This document shows, piece by piece, positions 1 to 10,527 of a DNA stretch of 64,000 nt. The notes beneath the pieces are model-generated. The model saw only the letters and a list, made by a program, of their open reading frames with translations. It was not told the origin of the DNA and did not search any database. The stretch lies in assembly GCA_037501455.1 (NCBI GenBank), contig CM074856.1, positions 23,271,001 to 23,335,000 on the forward strand. Direction: 5' to 3'. This DNA comes from Lantana camara. Lineage: Eukaryota > Streptophyta > Magnoliopsida > Lamiales > Verbenaceae. The stretch's first letter is position 1; each line of letters begins with the position of its first letter. The position numbers were made by a program, and so were the translations under genes.

Positions 1-1913
1 TTAGATATCTGATTAAGTTGGAATAGCATAAAATTGTTAAATTACACTATTAGATGATTAAATTGGAATAGCATAAAATTGTTAAAATTGAATATAGTAA
101 CAAAAAAATTCTTTAAATATATATTATCAATTAGTAAACGGATAAATTACTCTATAATAGAATTAACATAAAGAATAAATGAAAAGAATGAGATTGAAAT
201 AGAAAATCTACATTATAAACACAAAAATGCATTTCCAAAATAGTACAAACTTAAAAGAAAATAAAAACTAAAAATCAATATTATTGAGAAAAAGACATTA
301 AAATTTAAAAAATATTTTGGATTTAAATAAAAATAAAATGAATAATTTGCATTCATCACATTGAATAAAAAATATTACTATTTAAAAAGAGCCACATAAA
401 AATATGAAAACAAAAATTAAAAAATAAATCGAAAAACATATCAAGTACTAAATCTAATAATTAAATTAAAATTTATCCAAAATCAAATTAAACAACAAAA
501 AACAATGCATTAAGAATTAATAAGTATTTAAAAATTTATAAAAACCAAAATACGTAAGTATTTGAATTCAACTCATCATTTAATAATAATAAAGTGTTAC
601 ATTATCATAACTATACTATATACTAAGTTTTGAAAAAATAAATACCTAACCTGCTTAAGAATTTGTATACGTAGGAAAACTTAACGATAATGATTCAACA
701 TGGAAGGAAAGCAATGACATACATCCATAAACATAAAATCATCACGTAATATTGGAGTGAAATTACATTTGTTTAAAAATTTTGTTTAAGCCATATATGA
801 CAATGGAGAGATTTGAGAAGAAAGATAACGAATTTTTTTTTTTGAAAGACTGAATTGTGGGTATAGAGTGTAGACGATATAATATTACTAATAAAAGAAA
901 ACGTACGCATATATAAGAAAGAACAATTAAATTGTCATGTAATGATTTCATAAATTGTGGACTTATTAAAAAGAAATTTGAATTATATTAAAATTGTATT
1001 AAATGTGAAAACAACCTACCATTAAAATAATTTTTATAACTAAAAACATTAGAAAAAAATTATAAAATTCCACGTCATTGGAAATGCACAATGAAAAGGT
1101 CAAAAATTATTATCAAATATATAATAGTATTGATTATTCCAATGGATAATTGGTCATTATAGTGAAATTCCACATTTAAAATGTGATTTGGGTACAAGAA
1201 ACCAAGGGTATTTTAGTCTAGGAGGATTAATGAATATAGTATGCAATGATGCTTAAAAGAAATGTATTATAATATAAATTGCTTTAAGTTGAAATTAGTT
1301 TTCCGATGGGATTACGTTTGGGGCAATGATGGTAGTTAAGAAATTTTCAAAGTCCATTAGATTGGAGAAGCTAAGAAAGTAACAGCTTATACCTTTTTCT
1401 TTCCTTTTCCTTTTTACTAGTGTTGAAGTTGGATTGAAGATAAATAGGTATCGGTTTTTTATTGGTTTTAATAATTTGTTGCCCTTAAGAAATTTCAAAA
1501 GTAGCCACGTATGACAATGTCTTGCCTATAGAACGGTAAACTCCTACATCATTATCATACGGCTGATCACTAAAACTAGGTTAATAACACATGATAAGAG
1601 AAAATAAGTGATTTGGAAATAACGGTCGTGCCTGCATTACTTAGTTGATGTTTGCACCTTTCGATTCCAAATTTGAAAATAATTCTTTTGTGAGTTTTGA
1701 TCGATCTGTGGATGTGTTTAAAAACTACTTTTTTTTTATAGCATTAGTTCTTAAACAGGAAAAAATAATTTGCCCCCCCGTATTATAGTCATTTGCTCAA
1801 TTTTTTATCTAAATTTTAAAACGTATCAAATTGCAATCTACACTTTTCAAAAAATTTCAAATGACCATCTAGTTCTGATTTTATCACATTTTCCTGCTAA
1901 ACTTATATAATGT
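1..1913. other. AT-rich intergenic DNA, no gene seen
   Basis: Very AT-rich sequence with frequent stops in all frames. The two short open frames here (763-951 and 1295-1498, both minus) have no recognisable domain and look like chance. I see no element ends, RNA gene or tandem array. Confidence 0.6.
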
Positions 1914-1921
1914 GAGTGGGA

Positions 1922-2977
1922 GTAGGGGTGTCAAAATATGACCCGACCCGATCCACCCGTCTAAATATCAGGTTAGGATTGGGATTTTCGGGTTCGGGTC
2001 AAATCGGGTCGGACCCGATTACGACCTGAAGAGGAGAGAGAAAAACAGGCCGGGGTTTCGGGTTGATCCGAAATTTTTAATGGGTCAGTCGAAACCTACC
2101 CGACTAACCTGACCCACCCGCTATAATATGGATGCTAACCCTAATTCATTTTTTCTTACTTCTCCTATGCTTTTTCAACATCTTAGTCTCTCACCCCAGA
2201 TTCACTTTCTCTCCCTCTCCCGTCATCCATCTCTTGTGCCACCATCCGCCACCATCTAGCGCCTACCACCATCTCCGGCGCCACACACCACCACCATCTA
2301 GCGCCACCATCATCTCTAGCTCCACTCATCACCACCATCGTTCCCGACACCACGCACTGTTGCTCCCCTCCCAGCCGCCGTTGTGGTTCTTTCTCCGTCT
2401 CATCCCGTCCGCCAAGGTTGCCAACACTTCGGTCAGTACATCGCCACTTTTTTTTTTTTTTTTTTTTGTAATTTTACAATCAAATTTGTTTAATTTTTGT
2501 TCGGTTTGCCTCTGAAAATTTAGGGGTTTTTTGTTGCATTTTGAATTTGCCGACAACCATTCCTCACAACTAAATTGTGTTGTTCTTCTGAATTTCAATC
2601 TGATAATAATATCTTGTATTGATAAATTATGCTCTGTTTTTGGCAGCCTGTTTTGAAAAGCAACAAGAGGAGTTTGTGGAGAAATCATCTATAGTTTGGA
2701 TTATTTGATTATAGAACCGAGAAACAGAGCATGATACCTTATCAGCACAAGATGCCACAAGAACTTCTGGCAATACCTGAAAATGCCATCAGGTCAGGTT
2801 GGGTTTATTTGGATGGGTCGGGTTATCAGATGACTTGAAAATAAATCAGGTCAACCCGAACACGACAAATCCAGGTTAGGGTTGGAGTTTTTAGGTTCAA
2901 TTTCAGGTTGGGTTGGGATTTTAAGTGTAACACCCTGACCTCAACTTGACCCCGAACCCACCCGAATTGACAGTCCT
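1922..2977. mobile_element. hAT-like non-autonomous DNA transposon, 1056 bp
   Basis: Both sides carry the exact 8-bp direct repeat GAGTGGGA (1914-1921 and 2978-2985), the length hAT elements make. The left end reads GTAGGGGTGTCAAAA. The right end on the other strand reads AGGACTGTCAATTC, so the termini are imperfectly inverted (shared core TGTCAA). Both ends are full of GGGTCGGGT/ACCCGACC-type motifs (about 1935-2120 and 2805-2965), as expected for subterminal transposase-binding repeats. No transposase frame is present, so it must depend on a partner. The centre (about 2150-2660) is different in texture: CT-rich, then CCACCATC-rich, then T-rich and intron-like. This could be a captured host gene segment. 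The 127-residue Pro/His-rich frame at 2132-2515 is low complexity and is not called as a gene. Confidence 0.8.
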
Positions 2978-2985
2978 GAGTGGGA

Positions 2986-3699
2986 ACATGGATTTCCAGG
3001 GATATTTAGGACTGCTTCCCCTTTTAGTGAAAGTCAATATAACCGATTCATATTTGTGGCGCCAATTCCTGTATTTAGAGTATAACCTAACACAATAGCT
3101 TGCATGAGGCCATATTCAATTTCTTCTTCATTACAGCTTCCAGCAAAGCATTGCGGTGGGAGATGCTAGCCACGGACAATTTTTGTGGACGTGGCGGGTA
3201 AACTTTTGCAAGGACATCTTGATCTGATCTCAATTCTAGTATAAGATACGCTACACGTTCAATTCCTAGGGTAAGTTTGGTTCTTAAATTTCAAACCCTT
3301 AAATTTGGGGGTTTTTGTTTTGATTTGATGTTCTTGAAATTATGTTAATGGTGGCTTCAATCACTTTGTTTGGATTGATCCAGAGATTTGCACAACAGCT
3401 AAAAAAATTATACCGGGTTTATTGAGGCGAATCAACAAAATGGAAAGTGATTTTAACGAACTAGGAGGACTTATTAAACGAAAGGAATCGACCGTGAAAT
3501 GGCTTTGGGCAACACTTCTATTTTCTTGTACTGTGATGCATTTTCAATGCATTTTCTAATTTGAAAGTGTTAGGTGTATAAATTCTTCATGTTAAGTCAA
3601 CACACAACGAAATTTTCAAGTTCTTGAGATTGTGTGAACATACTAATTATCCTATTTTATCTATGAAATTATTGATGATTGGTTTGTTATTAGTTAGGA
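2986..3699. other. Unassigned spacer
   Basis: No domain-bearing frame, element end or repeat was recognised. It resumes after the hAT target duplication and grades into the relic described next. Confidence 0.5.
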
Positions 3700-5215
3700 A
3701 TTCAATGTTGTACCTCAAAAAGAACGGTGGTTTATCATCCTTCTCCAGTGGCCTGAAGAACGTTTGTGCATGGCAAAACCTGCTGCACAACCGAACGTCC
3801 ATTTGGCCATTTACCCTTCAAGAGGCGAACGACCGTTTGCCTCAACAATGTCGTCTCCTTCGCGAATTTCTAGGTAAAAACAGCAGCAAACCATGACAAC
3901 CATAGCGGGGGACGTAGCAGCAGCAGGGGAGCTTGAAAGGGGGCCAAAAACTCATGCAAAAAACAAGGTAAATTCATGCAAACTCAACACATTCAAGCAT
4001 CTCCACACTTAGTAGCCATAAAGTGCAAGAAATTGGTTCGAAAATCAAGTTTACAAGCTCACACTCAAGCTCTATTAATGGTGAAACATGTATACCTCAA
4101 CTAATAAGCAAGAAATCCACAAAAATGCAAGAAACAAGTTGAAGGGAACAAGAAGATTACAATTGCGTTTTTGTCTGCTGCTAAGGTTTAATGCTTTCTC
4201 TTTTAACAAGTAGTAAGCGAGGGAGCAGCTCTTTCTTCCTCTCTCCCTTACAAACTAAAACTTTAGTATGTACAGATCTCTTTCGTTGTCCTATTATACG
4301 GGTTAGTCCCCGTACAGAAACAAGAAATTGAATTTCGAAAAGGTTAAAGATAAAACTTAGAAGCTCAAATAACACATGTTTGCAACATAAATTAAAAATC
4401 ACCATGAAACCCTTACTATTCATACTCATTTTCAACCAAACACTTAGGCACATATTCAAGACATAAAATAGGGATAGAAATGAAGCTTAAGTTATGAGGA
4501 ATTTGGAACTAACCTCAGATTGTTGATCAGAAAAGGAACAAGCAAGAAACATGAGCTTTTAGGTGAAAAAGGTTATGGAGCTTGGCTTCTTCTTCTTTAC
4601 TTGCTAATGCTGAACGTTTTGGGTGAAATGGGAAAAGAAGAATATGAGGCTAATCTCAACCAAAAGAGGGCCAAACCGGGTCAGTTTGGCTAAAAAATGG
4701 GTCGGGTCAAAGATCTGATATGTTCAGATCGGATTTTAAAGCTTAGGGGGTTCAAACGGCTTCAGAAAAATATGAGGCTTGTTCCATTGGACTGGAATCG
4801 TGGATACAAATCCAATGAAAGAGTTGGAATTTAAATCTAAATTTCGAGCTCAAGTTAGCCGAAAAATGACTTAAAATACCCTATTTGCAAATAGGTCCCC
4901 AAACTTAAAAATCAATTCAATTAGGTCCAAACCTAATTTCAACCCTAAAACATTCTAATATCATACAATTACATCCATAAATCATATAATTCACTTGGTT
5001 TCATAAAATTAGCATGTTTGACACCGAATTCATATTAAACAATTACGAACAAGGAATTAAATATTAATTTAAACACTTAGGGCAAGTTAAATCAATTAAA
5101 CAAATTAATTATCGCATAAATTAAATTAAAAGAATACAAATGCGTAAATAAACTCACTCGTGATGTCATACCTGACCGAGTTCATACGACCCCAGAAAGG
5201 CACTAATAAGTCACA
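3700..5215 (-). repeat. Old LTR-like relic 'Z', related to LTRs X and Y
   Basis: Read on the minus strand, this opens with TGTGACTTATTAG at 5215 and then follows the same order of landmarks as the start of LTR X. First comes a GTATGAACTCGG...ACATCACGAGTGAG block. Next is a 'GGACCTA-ATT' block (around 4890), then a 'GACCCGACCCA' block (around 4690-4710), and then a TCTTCTT-rich leader. The inner (left) end is not defined, because similarity fades below about 4180, so 3700 is only a guess. The 90-residue frame at 3624-3896 has no recognisable domain and is not called. Confidence 0.4.
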
Positions 5216-5224
5216 GGATAGAAA

Positions 5225-5640
5225 CAACTAATGTGATCGGCCACCAATTCAACCAGGTTCCTATTTATCCGGTTGGGGGGAATTTTATGGCCATGAATAC
5301 AGAAATCACATTAGTCCAGAGGAATAGTAAGCAGATCATCATCTTCAGCCGAAGTAATCAATATTATGGGGTATTTCTCAAACTCCAAGATGTGTTTTCC
5401 ATGGAAAATATAAGATCAAGCTTATGATTAAATATGAACAAGAACCGATTGTCTCCTAGCCTACTAATTTCCATCTCTTTAGCCGGATCCATAGATCTAA
5501 TCATAGTATTCCTAAAAGACTCAAAGTACACCGTGCGCCGCGTGAAGATGCGACCGACTAGAGTAAGGGCATAATTATGATTTTTTGTAATCCAAGTTGA
5601 CTGGTGAACCATCACACCATCCAATGATTCTCCCGTTTCC
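5225..5640 (-). pseudogene. Fragment of a LINE ORF1 (DUF4283 domain)
   Basis: The minus-strand frame at 5624-5364 contains VGRIFTRRTVYFESFRNT and then GDNRFLFIFNHKLDLI. This matches, position by position, the DUF4283 part of LINE2's ORF1 in this window (MGRILSKKPFRFDSFQATM, then GGRFLFIMNHKVDF). The downstream part continues in a shifted and interrupted frame, where CDFCIHGHKIPPN resembles the 'fhVQveGLPf' stretch of the domain. DUF4283 is a nucleic-acid-related domain typical of plant L1 ORF1 and of retroelement-derived proteins. Neither a CCHC knuckle nor an ORF2 follows, because relic Z begins within about 10 bp. It is probably a truncated LINE remnant; a domesticated DUF4283 gene fragment is less likely. 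Confidence 0.65.
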
Positions 5641-5908
5641 CATGATTCACATAGAATGGTGATGAAACAATGGGCTGATACTCTCCAACGTACCCTTGAA
5701 GAAGGTCAACAACGATAAAACACATAGCAAAACAAAAATCAGTCATCACAATAAAACAAAGAAGACGAGGAGAGGGTTAGGAGGACTAAAGAGAAAAAAA
5801 AACTCCACAAAATACAAGAGCAAGAACACAGGAAGAATTCTGGCCACGACGGCGAGGTGAATGATAGCGACGAACTCAGATCCGGCGAATCATTCATGTG
5901 TATGGAAA
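5641..5908. other. Leader-like sequence flanking the LINE fragment
   Basis: On the minus strand this carries CT-rich and coding-like stretches upstream of the DUF4283 fragment, so it may be that LINE's 5' region. The 71-residue frame at 5954-5739 has no recognisable domain and crosses into LTR X. No gene is called. Confidence 0.35.
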
Positions 5909-5913
5909 CTAGG

Positions 5914-6463
5914 TGTGACGCTCCGTCTCTTCGACGATCCAGGTACGTCGTCATGAGTGCATTTAATTCTCTATTTTTGTTATTTTAATTCTAACTTTGT
6001 GAATTATGTGACGTTGCATACTTTACGTGTTAACGTGTATTTAATTTGATTTATGCGTTGCTTTAGAATCGAATTAAAATGTGTTTGGGCTCAATTGCCT
6101 AACTTTGAAAGGTTAGGGACCTAATTGTAATTAGGGTGTTTTGGAGCCTTTTTGGGTATCTTGAGATCGGGAATTCGGATTCCAGTTCTGGCTTCGCTAT
6201 TAGATTCGTTTCGATGATTCGGATCTGATGGAACTAGCCTTGTATTTGTTTGAGACTATTTGGAACCCCTTCCACTTTAAAATTCGATCCGACCGAATCG
6301 GATCCCGTTTGACCCGACCAGTTTTGTCTGCCCCATTTTTTATAAGCCCTAAAAGGCTGATTTCCCCCTTTTCTTTCCCCATTTCACATGCCCCGAACCA
6401 AGAAGAAAGAAGAAAGAAGAAACCCCAATCCCAAACCCTTTGGAGCTCATGAATCCCGTCTTC
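5914..6463 (+). repeat. Solo LTR 'X', segment 1 of 4
   Basis: X begins TGTGACGCTCC, directly after the 5-bp repeat CTAGG (5909-5913). Its far end at 49750 (GGGTGCTATA) is followed by the same CTAGG (49751-49755). The termini are inverted relative to each other (TGTGACGCTCC against TATAGCACCC). With the nested insertions removed, X is about 2.8 kb. There is no internal domain or partner LTR, so it is a solo LTR left by LTR-LTR recombination. Its start resembles the minus-strand start of LTR Y (TGTGATGCCCCG), so X and Y belong to related families. A TATA-like TTTTTTATAAG lies near 6337. The long TGTAACACCCC-type LTR suggests a gypsy lineage, but without coding sequence this is inference. Confidence 0.85.
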
Positions 6464-7396
6464 TGTTAGGAAAACGAAACAGAAACACAACGAAAATTTA
6501 AAATGTTTCCCAATAAGATAGAATCGAATCTTGCAATTCCTATTCCCAAATTCGTAAGGATCAAGAACTTACTTAAATAGAAACTTTCTTGACACGTTCT
6601 AGCCGCCCAAGAACGCTCTTCACGCGGCTTGTCCCCAAAAGCTCCTTCGAATCTTTCAAGACTTCACGATTGTAGCCCTTTAGAGAATTAGTCCACCAAC
6701 CTCGACCACGATCCGAATAGGGAGGATGTTAGTTCTATATTCGGTGTTTAGACTCTACGGTTTAGTGTATAATTTGGAGAAGGAGAATTTTTCTATCAAT
6801 CCTCTATGGGGTTCGAACCCCACTTATTTATAGCATAAGGGGTTCGAACCCCTAGTCTTGTTGGACAAGGTTTCATAAACCTTTTGGCTAAAGGATTTCT
6901 TGCTTGGAGAGAAAGACTCTTATTTTGACCAAAAGTCTCATTTAGACCAACTTGTCAAGCAAGACATAATATCCAACTAATTTAGATATTTTATTTAATT
7001 ATTTATTCATAATAAATAACTTGAAGCTAAATAATTAATTAATTCATAATTAATTATTTATTAGACTTTATTTCTCCAAATTAGAACTTTAATATTAATT
7101 CATAATTAAATTAAAGTCCATTAAATAATTAATCAATATTAATTATTTAACCTACACATTCACGTGACACGTGTCACTTGGGACATGCGTCCCACACGTG
7201 CTCCACATGTGTGGACCCCACCAATCACCTATTGGTTCGATCAACTCGTCTAATCGATTCAAGCCTTAACCCACGTGACCGGGTTGTTATGTGTGACCCT
7301 CTATCTAGGTTCTTAATTCAATTAGCAGTGACCCTAATTAATTAATTCCTAATTAATTAATCATTCCACAGATCATACAACCACAGTCTAGCAACT
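6464..7396 (-). repeat. LTR A, left copy, truncated
   Basis: This is the 3' LTR of element A in the element's sense. It matches 16112-17614 from the TATA region (about 6822) until about 7396, where the sequence switches to RNase H code. Roughly the U3 end (about 980 bp, equivalent to 16640-17614) is missing. Landmarks on the minus strand are a TATA box TATAAATA near 6826-6833 and four CACGTG boxes (7161, 7168, 7195, 7272). Confidence 0.85.
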
Positions 7397-8527
7397 CTTG
7401 AATGAAGTTTCTAATCCAAACACCTTCCTTAGCTGCATCATTTGCAGCTAAGTATTCGGCCTCAGTGGTCGAATCTGCAGTAGTTAATTGCTTGGAACTT
7501 TTCCAGCTCACTGCTCCACCATTAAGGTAGAAAATATATCCTGACATTGACTTAAAATCATCTAAGTCAGATGCAAAGCTTGCATCGCAGTATCCTTCGA
7601 CAATTAGATCTTTCTGTCCTCCGTATACTAAAAACAAAGCCTTAGTACTTTTCAAGTACTTTAGGATGTTCTTTACGGCAGTCCAGTGACCTTCTCTAGG
7701 GTCAGATTGGAAATGGCTAGTTATGCTAAGAGCATAAGCCACATCCGGTCGAGTACATAGCATTGCATACATTCTGCTACCCATTGCTGAGGCATAAGGC
7801 ACATGAGTCATTCTTTCCTTCTCGAGGTTTGTCTTAGGGTACATCTTCTTAGAAAGACATGTTGCTACACTCATGGGAAGAATCTTATTCTTCGCATCCT
7901 CCATGCTGAATCGTTTCAGCACTTTATCTATGTACATCGATCGTGATAGTCCTATCAATCTCTTAAATCTATCTCTATAGATCTTTATGCCGAGAATGTA
8001 GGACGCATCACTAAGATCTTTCATCTCAAACTGGTTCGATAACCAAGACTTGGTAACTTTCATGTCATCCTTCGAATTCCCAATTAGAAGGATGTCATCA
8101 ACATAAAGTACCAAGAATTGTACTGAAGTCTCCAATTCCTTTCTATACACGCAAGATTCATTCGAATTTTAAACAAAGCCAAACGCTTTGACTGCTTCAT
8201 CAAAATGAATGTTCCAATTCCTAGAAGCCTGTTTCAATCTGTAGATTGATCTTTGGAGTTTGCAAACCTTTTGCTCACTCCCACTGAATGTGAAACCTAT
8301 GGGCTGATCCATATAAATGTCTTTATCAATGTCTCCATTGAGAAAGGCAGTTTTGACATCCATTTTCCATATCTCATAGTCGTAATATGCAGATATGGCA
8401 AGCATGATCCGAATAGACGTTTGCATTACAACCGGTGAGAAGGTTTCATCAAAGTCCACACCGGGCCTTTGAGTGAACCCTTTGGCAATGAGCCTTGCCT
8501 TATAGGCTGCAACGTTTCCATCTACTC
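7397..8527 (-). pseudogene. Copia reverse transcriptase-RNase H fragment (element A)
   Basis: This is the minus-strand RT and RNase H end of a copia polyprotein. It reads GVDFDETFSPV, then KMDVKTAFLNGDID (around the first catalytic Asp), then YVDDILLIGN (the catalytic Y-x-DD box). The RNase H part contains GYCDASFASD and STTEAEYLAAND. There is an in-frame TAA between 8168 and 8151, where the B copy keeps CAA at the equivalent codon. The 3' end is lost: RNase H breaks after RNFIQEL and joins LTR A sequence. The 5' end stops at 8527 against LTR B. It is a dead fragment close in sequence to B's pol. Confidence 0.9.
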
Positions 8528-8529
8528 AG

Positions 8530-10511
8530 TGTTGGAAAACTAGAGCAGAAACGCAGCGGAAATTTAAAATTTTTCCAAAAGATTGATCATGGACTTGCAA
8601 TTCTAGTATCGTATCTTAGGGTGTTTAGAAACTTACGTTGATTGAAGCTTTCTAGTGATGTCAGTACCGCCTACTGAACACCCTTCATGCGGAATGTCAG
8701 TACCGCCTACTGATCCCAAAGCAGCGATCCTCTAAAGCGTATCCACACCAGTCCTAGAACACGATCAAGCAAGTGAGAATGCTAGTTCTATAACTTGTGT
8801 TAATGGCTAGGGTTTTGCTTTTGAAAACTTTTCTTTTATTTTTCTCAAAAACTTAACACTTCGTGAGTGTTGGTCTAAAGAATAAGAGAAGGCCCACCCT
8901 TGTATTTATACAAAGGGGGTTCGAACTCCCTAGGGTTTTCCTAAACCTAGTGGACTTCTTTTCTTCCTCACTAATTAACTAATTTAATTATTTATTTAAT
9001 TGGAGAAAATAAGTTCCTAACTTATTCTCCAAGTCTAGCAAGAATAATCTTCTCTTTCCTACAATAGGAAATTAGACTTTTCAACTTTCCTAAAGCTAAA
9101 AGTCAAGATTCAATAAATTAATTAATTCTCAATTAATTATTTATTGGGTTAAGCTTGAGAAATAAAATCTTAATAATTAATCGAAAATTAATTAATTAAA
9201 ATTTATTTAATTAATTCTAGAAAAGAATTCACGTGTAATAAAATTTCACGCTTAGAGACACGTATGTGCCACGTGTGCATGACACATGGCAGCCACGTAG
9301 TGGCTACATGTGACACGTGGCATTCACGTGCTTTTGACACATGGCAATGCCCACGTGTTGCTCTCTCTATTTTGATCAACAATTTTATCCTTCGTTAATC
9401 ATATTAACATTCTACCATAACCCTCGTGTCCTGGCATTTGTGTGTAACCCTATAGGCTCATTATTCGATTAGCAGTGACAGTAATTAATTAATTCACTAA
9501 TCAATTAATCACTTCACAGATCACACTATCGTAATCTAGCAATGGATATGTGACCCCTAGCCGAATCGAAATTAATCGAAGAACCTTTAACATATAGTGA
9601 AATATGATCATCCTACAACTCCATCTCTCAATCAAGAACTAAGGCATGGGAATATTCTCAGAGCCTAAATATTCTTGATCTTTAAAGTTAAGTTCGTTTC
9701 ATATCCATTTAGACCTCAATCCAAGAAAACCCTATTTTCTTGATGTCTTGATCTTTTATCCACCTTGGCCAAGGGTTTAAGTTAATAGACTATGAATAAC
9801 TCAATCAGTAAGAGATCATCCTTGTTCTTGCAACAAGTGTAGGTCCTTTGTAGATTCTACTAATTCTACATATGCCACTTGTGTAATCCCAACATAGGCG
9901 TCTATATGTCGACACCCTTTTGAGCCTATATCAAAGATTACAGAGTTAGCTCAAATGAGATATTACAGAATCTCAAGTCTAAGGATTAATGAATCACGTT
10001 ATTGACCTGTAAGATATTTCATAATCTGGATGTTTCTAGGAGACTTCCTTTCCCATTTAGGAATGTTCTCAGGCGGGACATCTCAGTGATGAAGTTCTAG
10101 TAACAATCACCCTCATGTATTATGAACGCATCATCGTATGCACTTATCACCCCATGAAACTAAGTGATCCTTCAAAAGGATATAATCACATAAGCAAGTC
10201 TCAACAGAGTCAAGGTCGACACTCCCACTGTCTGTCGGACTCTCGACTTGGAAAAGTTTCTAATCCTCGCCTATGGAGTTAAGAACTTATTTCATGTGTC
10301 GTTCCCATAACAACAAAGTTCTTAACGGCCTCATCGGATTAGAGGAGTTCAATACATAAAAAAACACAGTCAACCCAAACAGACATAAATAAGCACATAG
10401 AGAAGTGAATGCCTATGAACAAAATCATCTCGTTTATTATTCAAAGGCTGTTTGTGATATTACAAGGAAATAGTAAAGCCAAAAGCTGCTTTAAGGGCAC
10501 TATTCCTAACA
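8530..10511 (-). repeat. LTR B (3' LTR of element B), 1982 bp
   Basis: On + it runs from TGTTGGAAAACTAG to ATTCCTAACA; in the element's sense it begins TGTTAGGAATAG. It is followed on the right by a polypurine tract and RNase H code, which fixes it as the 3' LTR. A TATA box TATAAATA lies near 8910-8920 (minus). U3 holds five CACGTG boxes (9230, 9270, 9314, 9325, 9352) and CACGTA variants. A 20-bp direct repeat (8658-8677 and 8694-8713) sits near the U5 end. The partner 5' LTR of B is absent. Confidence 0.9.
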
Positions 10512-10522
10512 ATCTACCACTT
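10512..10522 (-). promoter_or_regulatory. Polypurine tract of element B
   Basis: Minus strand AAGTGGTAGAT lies directly before the 3' LTR start TGTTAGGAATAG. This is the plus-strand priming site of LTR elements; one T interrupts the purine run. Confidence 0.75.
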
Positions 10523-10527
10523 GCCCG

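Noticed and set aside
2132..2515. 127-residue Pro/His/Ser-rich frame
   Set aside because: It is made of CCACCATC-type repeats inside a hAT element and ends in T-run-coded Phe. Simple-sequence origin is the better reading.
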